Of a DNA stretch of 47,500 nt, positions 1-11,590 are shown one piece after another. The DNA is taken from NCBI RefSeq assembly GCF_964204645.1, contig NC_134027.1, positions 115,001-162,500 on the forward strand, in the 5' to 3' direction. Position 1 is the stretch's first letter. Each line of letters begins with the position of its first letter. Below the pieces are notes generated by a model, which was not told the DNA's origin, made no database searches, and worked only from the letters and a program-made list of their open reading frames with translations. The position numbers were made by a program, and so were the translations under genes. This stretch comes from Tubulanus polymorphus. Lineage: Eukaryota > Nemertea > Palaeonemertea > Tubulaniformes > Tubulanidae.

Positions 1-323
1 ATTGATTTGTGTTTATTTGTTGTCTCCCAGTAACCAGTCAAACTTTCCGGGAACTCGACCGGGGGTCTAGACATTGACATTGGCGATCACAGTATAATAG
101 CAGCTTTTTTGATACAAGCTGCATTCAATGTTTGATTTTAATGACTCCAGTACTTTTATAAACCAACTAAGAGCCCATTTAGCAATTGGGTTCCGAACTG
201 TGGAACTGGGTCCAGATTTTTAAGTTGTTATCTCCACATGAACACGCGATGTTTGAGGATATATCGCGTGTGTGGCGATTATAATTAGTTTATTATAACT
301 TCATTTAAACTATCGTGATTCTA

Positions 324-346
324 GGAGGAAGTGTTCGACTTCCTTC
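324..346. other. Perfect-arm hairpin
   Basis: GGAGGAAGT (324-332) and ACTTCCTTC (338-346) pair over nine positions with one G-T wobble around the loop GTTCG. A CRE palindrome follows 7 bp later. No function can be assigned. Confidence 0.5.
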
Positions 347-352
347 TCAGCG

Positions 353-360
353 TGACGTCA
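353..360. promoter_or_regulatory. CRE-type palindrome
   Basis: TGACGTCA is the full CREB/ATF consensus. The 13-bp context GTGACGTCATCAC recurs exactly at about 4922-4934. No gene start is visible beside either site, so a regulatory role is only inferred. Confidence 0.3.
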
Positions 361-851
361 TCACCATTCACTCTTACTCGTTATAGAGGGCGCTGTATAT
401 CTATAGAACGAGCGGAAGTGATCGAGTATCATTAACAGACGGCCCCCGCGGGGTTCATTCATGAATTACTAAACTACCAGACCCCTAACTGTTTAATAGT
501 CATCATAACTAGATTTCATTTCAATTGTCGAATTATTCAACAAAATTCCGGTTAACGCGAAATCTGAAGTGCGCGATGGGCGACTGAGCGCGGTTTATCG
601 AGACTAATTATGATTTGAAAATGGCTGATTATTATTGAGGAGATGCAGCAGATGATGAGATGTATTTATTTACACTTGGTTGAGTTTTCAATTGGTGTTA
701 ATCATATAAATGGATTTCGAATCTCGGCGGCGACTCCTCGAGTTGAGAGGTCAAATCCCGGAAGCTCAGGAAGAAAAAAATCTTCGATTTTGTTTCGGTA
801 GATTCTTTACGCCATAAATTTTTTCAACTGTGACTCAGAAAACAGCAATAA

Positions 852-1094
852 GGGTTCTCAGTGAACCCGCTCCCCTCACAGCTGTGGTTAGAGCAGCGAG
901 TAGACCAGATACACGGGTTCTCAGTGAACCCACTCCCCTCACATCTGTAGCCAGAGCAGCGAGTAGAGCAGATACACGGGTTCTCAGTGAACCCACTCCC
1001 CTCACATCTGTAGCCAGAGCAGCGAGTAGAGCAGATACACGGGTTCTCAGTGAACCCACTCCCCTCACATCTGTAGCCAGAGCAGCGAGTAGAT
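852..1094 (+). repeat. 63-bp minisatellite, about 3.8 copies
   Basis: Units start at 852, 915, 978 and 1041. The period is 63 bp, a multiple of three, so a frame repeats a 21-residue peptide beginning RVLSEPTPLTSVARAAS. The first unit is the most divergent. Each unit begins with an inverted repeat (GGGTTC, 5-nt loop, GAACCC). The surrounding open frame (830-1150) starts at GTG, has no ATG, no signal peptide and no dibasic sites, so a protein is not supported. Confidence 0.85.
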
Positions 1095-1877
1095 CAGTCT
1101 TTATTTTAGAGGTTCTTGGTCAACACCAAAATGTACATGAATTAATGTGAATTTGAAAATTGTTCAATCTGCAGAATCGATTGCTCCGGGGGACGGGAAG
1201 CTGAAACATTTCGCAAGGAATAATTTCGAAATCGACGCATTAACAGAGATGACCATCCATAAAGATTCCCGCTGGGCATTTTACATTGAATATGTGAAAT
1301 GGAGAGAAGAGAGAGATGAGAGAAGAGATGAGATGAGAGATGGTTGCATCCACTTATAAATCAATCGCAAGATGTATGAATCCCAGATGAAGGCATACTT
1401 GAAACTATTCTCGAGAGGGAAGCCAACTCTACATTTATTCATTTATAAGTGTTTGTCATAAGCGATGTCAAACCAGTCATCGCTTGATATAAACTCACTT
1501 AACACTTTACAGCTAATAACTTAAAAGCGTCATTGAAGGATTTGCTATTTAGGTATAATAAGAGTATATTGAGTATTATGGGGGATTTCTGAATTAGTTT
1601 CGCTGGTTTCTGCAGCTAGTTCTGCGGCTACTGTTGCTGCTAAAAAGAGTCCGAAATGTTTCTTTGTGCTAATGATTTCTTGGTCGTTTTGACGATATCC
1701 TGATTTAAAGCTTCGGTAATATTTTGTAGTATTCCTGAAGATGATTAATCATAAAACAGTAAACAGTAAGAATAAATTGGAATGAATGCAGAGTATATTC
1801 CTATAGGAATAACTGAAAAGTTCCTCCCTGTTTTCTGGTCCTAAGTAAATTTTTATGAATATGACCGCACAGAATTG
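1095..1877. other. Non-coding stretch 3' of receptor copy 1
   Basis: AT-rich sequence containing a GA-rich patch at about 1303-1340. The part nearest 1877 would be the 3' UTR of the minus-strand receptor gene. No other gene is seen. Confidence 0.5.
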
Positions 1878-2969
1878 CTAAAGGCGCATTTTATCCATTC
1901 GAGGCTGATGTCGTTTATAAAGCAATGGGTTTAAAATATGAATTGCTTCTTTTCTGAATTTGTCATTTGTCGCGCAATACACGATAAAATTTACTGATGA
2001 ATCAATGATAGAAAATCCTAAAGACATAAGTCTAATACCTGGAATTTTGGGGATAGCTGATCCGGGACCCGCTAAACGGTCGAGAAAACCAAAACCTTCA
2101 CAAATAATAAACAATAAAACTACTGATAAAACCATCCTTAAAACCCTCATTTCCCTTCTAGACGATTCATCAGTTACACCGAGCTGTGAACGTCGAGTAA
2201 CCCGACGGTAAAATGTCACCGAAATGAGAATTATATTGATAAAAATCAAAATACAGATTGGGAAAATAGCAGTTAGATACAGGAATAAATAGCGCTCTGA
2301 TGTTATAAAACGAAAGTTCCTTAACCACTTATAAAACCATTTCGAGTAATATCTACCAGTACGAATTATGATATACGGCCAATGCGAGGGACAGTTCATG
2401 AATCCCAAACGATCGCCTCGTATAAATTGAACAAAATGACCACAAAAACTTATTAGTGAAATAAACGCCATCGCCCAAACTGATATCAACTTCTTGGGAA
2501 ATTTACGAGATTTTATAGGAAACAATACGACGATTAACCGCTCTATACTGAGCAGTACAGTGCACCAGTTACGTGTCATCTGAAATATGTAGAAAAACGG
2601 CAAGGCGACCGAGATAAAAATCCAACCGTAATACCAGTCATTTCTGCGGAACAAAATATCGCCCAAAACGGCGTAAATGTACGCAGTTCTCAGCGGATAC
2701 AGAATGAATGCAGCGATCATAAACAAAAGATCGTTTAAAGCGAGAATTTTGATGAGAAAATAAACATCAGATTTAAATCGTTTTAGAACAAACAACGTGA
2801 ATGCGTTGAATATCAAACCTAGTACTGACCCCGGTAGATACCAGCCTAGATATACATTAACAATTAATTTGTTGACCCATTTAGCAGGACGAGTTTGAAG
2901 TCTCTGACACAGGTTGAGTCGAGGTGTCGTCAATGTAACACTTGTACTGGTAATGTTGTAATCAAACAT
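1878..2969 (-). CDS. Rhodopsin-class GPCR, orphan, copy 1
   Basis: Intronless ORF of 363 codons from the first ATG. Four further in-frame codons upstream begin with TTG, which is unlikely as a start. With residues counted from that TTG, an N-glycosylation site NIT is at 9, TM1 about 42-66 (N59), TM2 about 72-98 (LALND, D84), TM3 about 116-147 ending in ERL (147-149) in place of DRY, TM4 about 165-187 (W169), an extracellular Cys197, TM5 about 231-257 (P241), TM6 about 280-302, and TM7 about 316-337 with NFIVY in place of NPxxY. The usual Cys at the top of TM3 is absent and CWxP is replaced by CEGF. These variants fit a divergent invertebrate peptide-receptor or chemoreceptor-like lineage; the ligand is unknown. 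A paralogue lies in opposite orientation at 32268. The C-terminus follows a short helix-8-like segment and ends KMRL. Being a 7TM receptor is near certain; a narrower family is not. Confidence 0.92.
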   Translation of the reverse strand: MFDYNITSTSVTLTTPRLNLCQRLQTRPAKWVNKLIVNVYLGWYLPGSVLGLIFNAFTLFVLKRFKSDVYFLIKILALNDLLFMIAAFILYPLRTAYIYAVLGDILFRRNDWYYGWIFISVALPFFYIFQMTRNWCTVLLSIERLIVVLFPIKSRKFPKKLISVWAMAFISLISFCGHFVQFIRGDRLGFMNCPSHWPYIIIRTGRYYSKWFYKWLRNFRFITSERYLFLYLTAIFPICILIFINIILISVTFYRRVTRRSQLGVTDESSRREMRVLRMVLSVVLLFIICEGFGFLDRLAGPGSAIPKIPGIRLMSLGFSIIDSSVNFIVYCATNDKFRKEAIHILNPLLYKRHQPRMDKMRL

Positions 2970-3002
2970 CTGACTTTTCAACCATTCGATTTTCCTATTG
3001 TG

Positions 3003-3098
3003 TTAAATTTGAATGAATTCATCAGTAAAACTTTCAGCGAATGAGACGTAAATTAAATCTAGAAATATTCTCTTCGTGTTAATATAAACTGCTTCCAT
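3003..3098 (-). other. Upstream ORF of 31 codons in receptor copy 1 leader
   Basis: Starts MEAVYINTKR and ends EFIQI. The copy in the paralogue (32139-32234) has the same length and differs by one codon (GCT versus ACT, Ala versus Thr). It lies between the candidate TATA box and the receptor ATG. Whether it is in the mature transcript or translated is unknown; it could act in translational control. Confidence 0.35.
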
Positions 3099-3101
3099 TC
3101 A

Positions 3102-3134
3102 CTACTGATGAAAGAAGTCGCGGAACGTGTGCAT
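3102..3134 (-). other. Short upstream ORF in receptor copy 1 leader
   Basis: Ten codons, MHTFRDFFHQ. The paralogue has MHTFRNLFHQ at 32103-32135. It begins close to the expected transcription start, so it may or may not be included in the mRNA. Confidence 0.25.
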
Positions 3135-3153
3135 AAATTCAACTATATTCATA

Positions 3154-3161
3154 TTTATATA
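3154..3161 (-). promoter_or_regulatory. Candidate TATA box, receptor copy 1
   Basis: TATATAAA on the minus strand, in the same position as TATAAATA of copy 2. It lies about 185 bp upstream of the receptor ATG. A transcription start about 30 bp downstream would give a leader of roughly 155-160 nt. Confidence 0.4.
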
Positions 3162-3416
3162 AAGGAGAGGTTTTCAATGGATTTATTTTTAGCCATAGAA
3201 AATGACATCAATTTTCCAAGTGAAAACCCTGTCGTTTATTTGAGGTTCTCTAGAAGTTTCTACGTCACAAAAAGCAGCGATCGAATTTTATTTTCCGTAT
3301 TTTGGTTATTTATCAAGGTAAAAATTGTAATAGTGAAATATAACATATCGGGTTTATCTCTACTTAGGAATAAAACTGGAATTCTAGTCACTGTCGCTGC
3401 CGCATTTTCGTTGTAA

Positions 3417-5138
3417 CATTCACGTAGGACTGTACCTTTTAGGTCAATCTATAGATTGCGCATGAGTGGTCTGTGTAGGGATTATTCCGGCTCGCATTGA
3501 GCACGATCTGTGACACGACCATAGTTTTATGTTCCCATCTTTTAGCTGAAAATGCTGTTGGAGTTATATCAAATTACAACATAAATCTAACATTGAAATA
3601 ACGAGGTTCATTTATTGTTAGTCTGTTTCTGAGGTGAAGTTTAATTCAATGAATTATGATGAATCCATCTTTAGCTCAATAGAGAAGTCAAACATAAGGA
3701 GTTTTCGTTTAACGGACAGTGTGTCACAATGTGTCACAATGTGTTACAATGTGTCACAATGTGTTACAGTGTGTTAACCGCCTATTCATTTATCCAACTT
3801 GCAATTGAAAAAATTACTAAGAATTTCATGTAACAATTCTGAACTGTTTGAAGAAAGAAGGGCGATATGAGGAAGTGGATGGTGACGTATGAGTCTGCGC
3901 ATTGCTCTACTGTGAAGTACTGCAATCATTGTACTGCTGCGAGGCGGTAATTCACAGACGAAATATCAACTATTAGAAGTCATTTCATGTTATACTGAAC
4001 ATCAAATCCATCCAATTTACCATCATAACGGTCGACTCTATGAGGATATTTATGTAATCTTTATGCGTTTACAGTTGACACCTACAGCGTTTATTGTAAC
4101 ACGCGATAATTTACTGCTTCTCATTCGCTTCCGAAATGCGATTATATTCATTCTTTAATACACTAATAATCCGCTGAAACGACGAATTATTTTCATATTT
4201 ATAGCGCCGAAACGTCGGTCATTTGGTGGCTTCGGGAACCGTTAAATAACATCAGGCAGACGTGACAAGATACCGATATCAACCTTCTCGATTGCCAGGG
4301 TATCGTTTACCTCGACTGCCAGAGGTCGAAAGCTTAAGTGAACCATACACGCAGTTGAACAGTTCTCCGGCTCTTAAGTAAAAATTTTGTTTATTTTCAA
4401 TTGATGGTTTTTAATAAAATGATAAATTTAGAACTTATAAAAGTCTCCGACAGAATCCAGGAATAATATTCAGGGACATTTATTTGACCACCAAAAGAGG
4501 CATCTTCTAGATTAGCCTCACTGGGGCATAGGAATAACCTAGAACATAGGAATAATTCGACATTCAGATAGATACGTTTTGAAAAGTTTTTTTTTAAACA
4601 TTTTGTCGTTGTTTTGTGAATTAGAATTTTCATTCGGTTTATTTTATTCCCTGTAAAAACTATAAATCAATTATTCTTTGGTTCATAAAACCTCGATCGT
4701 GATGACAATCTTCATTTCTACATCGAAATAACGTTTAACAATCTGAAGAAATAAAAATATTTCATTCGCTGGAAAAATTAATGTCATTTGCTGTATAAGG
4801 GTCAATGAGTTTGCGTCATAAAACTAAAACCTATTATCAAATAGTGATACGACTGGTTGTCTCAGTGGAGCGAATAAACCACTGCAGTGAAAATGATAGC
4901 TTTTCAAAGAAGTTTTATCTAGTGACGTCATCACAACTGTATAATCAAACCGACCAAAAACCTCATCAATTCTTTATCCGGACGACCTCTAAATCTTCGC
5001 CGCCGCCGCCGCGAATCAAACCACATAAATTAAATCTAGCCGCAGATTGAGCGCTGAAGACGCCACAATTTATTTCTAGCAATCAACGATTGAAGTCGAT
5101 TCGATATAAATCAAGTATCTAAAGCACGGTACATATAC
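3417..5138. other. Non-coding stretch upstream of receptor copy 1
   Basis: No coding exon recognised. It contains a 10-bp tandem repeat (3720-3779), a second copy of GTGACGTCATCAC (about 4922) and a short GCC run near 5000. Short open frames lack any protein-like features. Confidence 0.55.
3720..3779 (+). repeat. 10-bp tandem repeat, 6 copies
   Basis: Unit TGTGTCACAA with C/T variation at the sixth base. Six units in strict register, the last decayed to TGTGTTAACC. Confidence 0.85.
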
Positions 5139-6390
5139 ACAGTTATATCACCCCCTCTCCCCCTCCCCTCCTCCCTCCTCTCACCTCCCCTCTCCCCTCT
5201 CACCTCCCCTCTCCCCTCCTCTCCCCCTCTCCTCTCACCTCCCCTCTCCCCTCCTCTCCCCCTCTCCTCTCACCTCCCCTCTCCCCTCCTCTCCCCCTCA
5301 CCTCTCCCCAAACACACGGTTATATAACCCCCCTCTCACCTCCCCTCTCCCCTCCTATCCCCCTCTCCTCTCCCCAAACACACAGTTATATCACCCCCCT
5401 CTCACCTCCCCTCTCCCCTCCTATCCCCCTCTCCTCTCCCCAAACACACAGTTATATAACCCCCCTCTCACCTCCCCTCTCCCCTCCTATCCCCCTCTCC
5501 TCTCCCCAAACACACAGTTAAATAACCCCCTCTCACCTCCCCTCTCACCCCCCTCTCCCTTCCTCTCCCCCTCTCCTCTCCTCTCCTCTCCCCCTCTCCT
5601 CTCCCCTCCTCTCCCCCTCTCCTCCCCCCAAACACACAGTTATATAACCCCCATCTCACCTCCCCTCCTCTCCCCCTCTCCTCCCACCAAACACACAGTT
5701 ATATAACCCCCCTCTCCCCTCCCCTCTCCCTCCCCTCTCCCCTCCTCCCCCCTCTCCTCCCCCCATACACACAGTTATATAACCCCCCTCTCACCTCCCC
5801 TCTCCCTTCCTCTCACCTCTCCATACACACAGTTATATAACCCCCATCTCACCTCCCCTCTCCCCTCCTCTCCCCCTCTCCTCCCCCCAAACACACAGTT
5901 ATATCACCCCCCTCTCACCTCCCCTCTCCCCTCCTCCCCCCTCTCCTCCCCCCATACACACAGTTATATAACCCCCCTCTCACCTCCCCTCTCCCTCTCC
6001 TCTCACCTCTCCATACACACAGTTATATAACCCCCCTCTCACCTCCCCTCTCCCTTCCTCTCACCTCTCCATACACACAGTTATATAACCCCTCTCACCT
6101 CCCTCTCCTCTCCCCAAACACACAGTTATATAACCCCCCTCTCACCTCCCCTCTCCCCCTCTTCTCCCCCATATACACAGTTATATAACCCCCATCTCCC
6201 CTGTTCTCTCCCCTCTTCTCCCAAAACACACAATTTTATAACCCCCCTCTCCTCTCCCTCTCCTCTCCCCAAACACACAGCTATATCACCCCCTCTCCCC
6301 TCTCCTATCCCCAAACACACAGTTACATAACCTCCCTCTCCCCCTTCTCTCTCCCCAAACACACAGTTATATAACCCCCTCTCCGGTACA
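5139..6390 (+). repeat. 1.25-kb pyrimidine-rich minisatellite
   Basis: About 19 occurrences of a spacer close to ACACAGTTATATAACCCCC, separated by C/T-only blocks of variable length built from CCTCTCCC and CTCTCACC words. Spacer-to-spacer distances are mostly 45-75 bp; the first gap is about 175 bp. The plus strand is almost purely pyrimidine outside the spacers, so triplex or G-rich structures are possible. Glycine/arginine/glutamate-rich open frames on the minus strand are by-products of the composition. Confidence 0.9.
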
Positions 6391-6825
6391 CAGTTCGATA
6401 AACAATCACATCATCACCTGATCCCCATTTGGAGTGAACAATTATTCTAATAGCTCTAATGACTCAAGAGTCCTTGCAGTGAATGACTTCAATCGTCATG
6501 GTTGATCAAAACATTTTCTTACGTATTTACGATTTGTCATTTTTAATGCAATATGTCAGTCAGTTCGGCTCCGAGGGGGGGGGGTATTTCAAACTCTACG
6601 AAAACCGCTGCGGGCAACAAAAAACATACTACAAACTGTAAACTATTGAATTACGTATTTTAAGGTGTTTATTTGTTAAATCTAACCGATTAAAACCGAT
6701 CGTTCGGAAAAACAGAAAAAAGCTGAAAATATCCCTGACGATTCTCGCTGATCAGACAGTATCAAATATCAGGTCGGTATTTGATGGCGAAGATACGAGA
6801 GCCACTTGACATTATCATCGGGGGA

Positions 6826-6833
6826 TATATAAG
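6826..6833 (+). promoter_or_regulatory. Possible TATA box
   Basis: TATATAAG is followed at 6845-6849 by TCAGT (initiator-like) and at 6895 by an ATG opening only a 14-codon frame (MNPKQFLP...). Spacing to the initiator-like word is short at about 21 bp. A spliced first exon is possible but unsupported. Confidence 0.15.
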
Positions 6834-9800
6834 TGAAGATAGTTTCAGTGCACAGGGGTTTCAGGGTGTAGTTTGTATCAGGCGAGTTGAAGATATGAAT
6901 CCAAAACAATTCTTACCCAATACGCCATCCGTACATTAACAAAACGTAAACTATTTACTGAATCGTGGCAGATATAAAGGTGCGAAACACTTAAATATTG
7001 CCGAATTTATTTACCTCGGTTACTTTGCATATGGCGCGCGTAACTTGCCTCGAGGCTCGCGAAATTCCGGTAAAACCTAAATTCAATGATAATTCTATAT
7101 CTAAGTGTATTAAGTGTTTTCCTGATGTTGTGGTACACGGCGCTATGCGTTAGAAAATCAACATCGAAATTGAACTTCCAGGAAAATTAGTTCCACATTC
7201 ATTCATTCATTGATGAAAGTGAACTAATTTCGGCCTAAGCGAACCCAATTCGCAATCTGTGGAAACGTGGAAGTGGAACCGTGGAACTGTGGAGCTGTGT
7301 GTTCGTCTACTTGTTTCGTAATAATCTAAAAGACACACGAAACGGAACCACCAGAGAACCATCCCGTGACAAACGTTTAGGGGCGCTCCGGTATAGAATC
7401 GTCCCGAGAATACCGTTTTCCGGTGGAGAATCCCTACTAGAATCACCCTAAGAACCCCCACCACGCACGAGACTCCCTGCAATCTCCAAGTTAATTATCT
7501 CTAAAAAATGGACGTCATAACGGAAAACATTCCTAACGCATAACTGTACTAATTCTTACTATAATATTTACAACATTTTACCGTAGAAACAAATGGAATA
7601 ACAGATGATCTGCGCCACCCGTGGAGAATATGAGAATAATACATCGACTGCAGTGAAAACAGTAGACTCAGGCATTTATACAATAACTTGTTTATAAACC
7701 ACAGTTAGAACACCTTAAACAATACTTATTGCACCTGACACTCGAGTTTATGACGGCCTAAATGAGATAAGTAAGGATTATCAGTTTACTCTCAGAGTTA
7801 GTTAGTGCTATTGTGTTTTTAGTTTAGACAATATATAACAATTTACAAGAACCAGCTCTTTGAAGCCTTCGACGAATTAAAAAAAGAATTGGTTTTTTTT
7901 TCAGTATTTACTAAAGGTATTCTAAACGTTGGTTGCCAAGCTACGGAGGCATTTTCAGCGTGTGCTGGGGGGGGGGAGGCAAGTGGGGCCTGGGGCTGAG
8001 GGAGGCTCTTGGTTGGGACTGGTCTGGTGGTGGAAGTAAGATATTCCTTTAACGCCCGAATATCTGCGAGAGGAGAGTCTCCTGTGACCGGTCACTTTTT
8101 TTTACACTAAATGCTCTTATTTATCGTTCTCTGAGTTTGAGCGGAACTCAGGCGCATCAGGAGGAGTCCGGGTACTCAAATTACTCGCATTAATTTAGAA
8201 GGTAGTGAGTGCTCAATATGGCGTTGAATTCTCAATATCAACTGTTTGACTCTGAGTCTTAGCGTTATCATTAATAGAGGACACGCCGAGAACTCAAACT
8301 TCTTTAAGCAGTTTGTTTCGCTAATTGTAGCTAGAGGCAGAATACATCCAACCAACCCAACGGCAACAATCATCAACTTTTATTGTTCGCCAATTTTAGA
8401 CGAACATCTCGTTTTATTTGTCGCGATTTGTTATCGGTAAAATTACATTATGAAAACTATCTCTCTCCAGACCGTCACTCGCCCGCGCGCGCGCGCACTG
8501 CAGCAATATCCTACTTAGTCATTTTTAACTACTTTTTAAGGATCGTCTGAAACGAACTTGAGGCGAAATTCTGACGCATTTTATTGGATAATTACATTTT
8601 GACAGCTCTTTCTGCCCGGATTCCGCATTAACTTCAATTATTAATTAATATCCGTCTAAAATACTACAGATTTCTCGAACGGTTTCCCAGGAAATAACTG
8701 TCACCGTTTGTTAACGAATGTTCCGATCCTTTTAACAGCTTACCGGTCATTTCTTGGCCGGATATGGCAGAAATTATCAGTTATTTTTTATCAAATAAAT
8801 TTTCCATTGAAACAGACGCCATCTTTAATATGAAAATTGCCACTTTTTAAGGCCTTTCGCTGCATGAACCAGTTATTCGTGTTATATAATCAAACAGTTT
8901 TAGATATTGTTAGGAAAATACACTAATTGTTTTTATTCTGGCAGTTATAGGCTGTTATAGATTTTCGATCAGTTAGCCATATCTGATCACATACGTTATT
9001 TATTTTTGCCATCATGAAAAAAATACGGCAAGGTTATGAATAAAGTTTTGAAGTTTATAACAAAACATCACAATGATAACTATCGATGAAACATTCTCGT
9101 GACGACAGAATAAAATCATCCTAAACTAAAAATAAAGAGTTTGAAATGTTTTCTAAAGCTGGTAGGTAATTCGACTGGTCATCTTCAGGAAAAGAGATTT
9201 TCTTGACAATGATACATTTTTTTCACAAACGGGTGACTCGAACTTCAGTCGTTACGACACACAAGCGGTATTGTGTCTGTCGTCTCTGTATCTGACTACG
9301 AATCTGCTAATCAAATTTATAGTTATAATTTGATTCCGCCTTGACTACGCTAGAATCTTAATGAATTGCGATTGATGACAAATCTAGATGTAGATGTACA
9401 CTATATAGACGAGGAGGGGGTATCGACAATACTCATAATGTCTGAATATCCATTAAACATTCACCCAGTTCCTCTGGGTGGTCTCAAAATCGAATAAAGA
9501 TATGGATATAGTTTGGAATATTTTGAGCTTATTAAAGTTCATATCAAATGATTTAACCCTTGAGCTAAATCTAAGCCGAGAAGTGCAGACTCAGAACTCA
9601 GAACCCAGTTTAAATCATCAAATATAGTTTGGATCAGTTGATTTCATATGTTTTGACACGAAAGCCAAATCTAAGCCGAGAAGTGAAAAGAACTGGGTTC
9701 AGAAAAATACGATACAAAATTATGTTTCGATTTCTACTGAAACCTTCAAATCGATTGTATGAACATTTTGTTAAGAACATTCTCTAGATTTGCGACTTAA

Positions 9801-10467
9801 GGCCATAAAAACATCCATAACCAACACATCGATCCTTCACACGTCTTTACACAGAATCACAAATACAACGATTTTTAATACTGCGAAAATTAACTACAAA
9901 ATCACGATCGAAAATTGTAGAAAGTGTTTAATACGAGATTGTGGAGACTGTGACCAACTGAATGTGTTTGAATAAAGACAATTAACAAATATCACTGACA
10001 GAAGACACGAGACTGTAATGCATCAGTAACAGCAGCAGCAGCAGCAGCTTTTTCATTACTGGTGACTCATAATCAGTATGTCTCTTATAGCTTCCCGTGT
10101 CCCATCAGGTAAACATTCACATCCTCCACATTTACAACAAAATCTGTGAAAATATTTTGATACTTTGAAATCTTCGAAAGTCGAGTCGACATTTATCGTT
10201 TAGTTTTGACAGTGAAACTGAACAAAGCTCCGGTCTTCAATCTGTATAAACTGTGGAACTAGGCTAAACGTACTTAATCAGGTCTGAGTTTAAGTCCCGT
10301 ACTGAGTCAGAATGGTTGCCATTTACTTCTGTCTGCGAATATATCGAATTGCCGAGATGTTATATTGGTGATTGTTCTGTTATATCGGATCCAGTTCGAC
10401 AGTTGAAATTTGACTCTTTTTGAATCAATACTGAAAACCAATGATTGAATGAATCGATCTATTTCAT

Positions 10468-10525
10468 AATATTGATAATAATTATAATAATAATTATAAT
10501 AATAATTATTATAATAATAATGATA
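10468..10525 (+). repeat. ATA/ATT-rich microsatellite
   Basis: Repeats of ATAATAATT and ATA triplets, with internal reversals. Confidence 0.8.
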
Positions 10526-11570
10526 AGCTCACTGTGTTTTAACGGTGATTCTTTTTTTATAAATGTCACGTGGACACAGCAGTAAACAATAGCGAGGATC
10601 TCCGGACGAATGGAAACATTAAAACACGTAGCATCCATGAATACGTGTATATCAGCAGTAGATTCAGTGAGCAGGTCGCTTTATACTGAATCATTCACCA
10701 GAAAATCATCACTGATTATAACATCAATATTTCTCTTGAAGACAAGAAACGTTTCAAGTTGGTTGAATGGAGAACACAGTGTTGTTGTTAAGGTTAGGGG
10801 GGGGGGGTATTATTAATATGAGCTCACTGATTCCCCCCTCTCCCCCCCTCATCCTTGCCGCCGCGGCAACACCTTTGACAAGTACCAGCGCGTTGCTGGG
10901 TTTAATTATAACGGGTTCAATCAACTGGAAAAATGATTTGCTCCACACTGTCTCAGTGTGTCGCGCGATGTCTAAGATGATGTCGTTACCGAACTGGAGT
11001 CGCTGATTATTATATCGAATCGGAATATGACTTAATTAACCGCGTGCGCGCGCACGCATGCGGCGGCGGAAATACACAGAGTTCAAGGTTATTTCAACCG
11101 TGAAATCTACATTCTAATGTCACTTGTTTCATTGAACGATATCATCTCAAATCGCAATCTCGAATCTCAATCTAAATGTCAAATCTTTGCGCTAAGCAGA
11201 AATTACTGATTTATGAGTCGGTATTTTCAAATATTTGCTGAAACCGATCCGGACGGTTTTTATTGCTAATTAGTTTAATCTAACGGCCGCAGTCGATTTT
11301 AAATCAAAAGATTTTTTCACCACGTGACTTTTACAACGGAAATTTTATGACTTTGTAATCCGAGTGATGCGAGTATGCCATAGAAACGGCTCAATCTCAA
11401 ATTGAAATTAAATTCGTTTTTTTTTCAAACTGGCCTCAACTAGTTTAACTATAAGATTATTGTAATAAATGGTCATGTTAATTTAGCACAAACATCTGTC
11501 AGAAATAACATGTTTTTTAATCAATAGCTGATTGAGACATGTGTTTCGCATGAAACCCTACGAATACAGT

Positions 11571-11590
11571 GGCCTGTTGGTCTAGAGGAT
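11571..11590 (+). pseudogene. 5' fragment of tRNA-Pro(UGG)
   Basis: The first 15 nt, GGCCTGTTGGTCTAG, are identical to the start of the intact tRNA-Pro gene at 11942, then similarity fades within five bases. No anticodon arm or B box follows, so it cannot be a functional tRNA. It lies 371 bp upstream of the intact gene in the same orientation. It could be a relic of a tandem duplication or of a tRNA-fragment retroposon. Confidence 0.6.

Larger units (their letters stand above)
1..851. other. Non-coding stretch, no gene seen
   Basis: No convincing coding exon. It holds one solo copy of a dispersed 20-bp word (196-215, AACTGTGGAACTGGGTCCAG), a 9-bp-stem hairpin (324-346) and a full CRE palindrome TGACGTCA (353-360). 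The open frame that runs into the next repeat has no ATG and is explained by that repeat. Confidence 0.6.
1880..3416 (-). repeat. Inverted duplication, left arm
   Basis: Reverse-complement match to 31857-33288 plus 38295 to about 38340. The match covers the receptor ORF, its leader and about 300 bp upstream, ending near the shared tract around GCGACAGTGACTAGAA (copy 1) and GCGACAGCGACTAGAA (copy 2). By eye the leader differs at about 4 positions in 220, far less than parts of the ORF. Confidence 0.85.
6391..11570. other. Long non-coding stretch
   Basis: No gene recognised in 5.2 kb. Contents: a G10 run (6575-6584), a TATA-like site (6826-6833), a G10 run (7967-7976), a CG dinucleotide run (about 8484-8498), a weak hammerhead-like motif (about 9169-9188), a repeated word AAATCTAAGCCGAGAAGTG near 9567 and 9666, a CAG run (10030-10048), an ATAATAATT microsatellite (about 10468-10525), a G11 run (10797-10807) and a GCGC-rich palindromic patch (about 11041-11060). 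Confidence 0.5.

Noticed and set aside
852-1094. CRISPR-like array (repeats with hairpins)
   Set aside because: The whole 63-bp unit is repeated with no unique spacers, and the DNA is animal.
830-1150. Secreted repeat peptide or neuropeptide precursor
   Set aside because: The frame starts at GTG with no ATG, signal peptide or dibasic cleavage sites.
1725-1760. Hammerhead-like CTGAAGATGA
   Set aside because: Followed by TGATTAATCA but no GAAA at the required place.
1960-2211. 83-codon plus-strand ORF, with a similar one opposite receptor copy 2
   Set aside because: Antisense shadow of the conserved receptor 3' coding region; it persists only because the receptor sequence is conserved.
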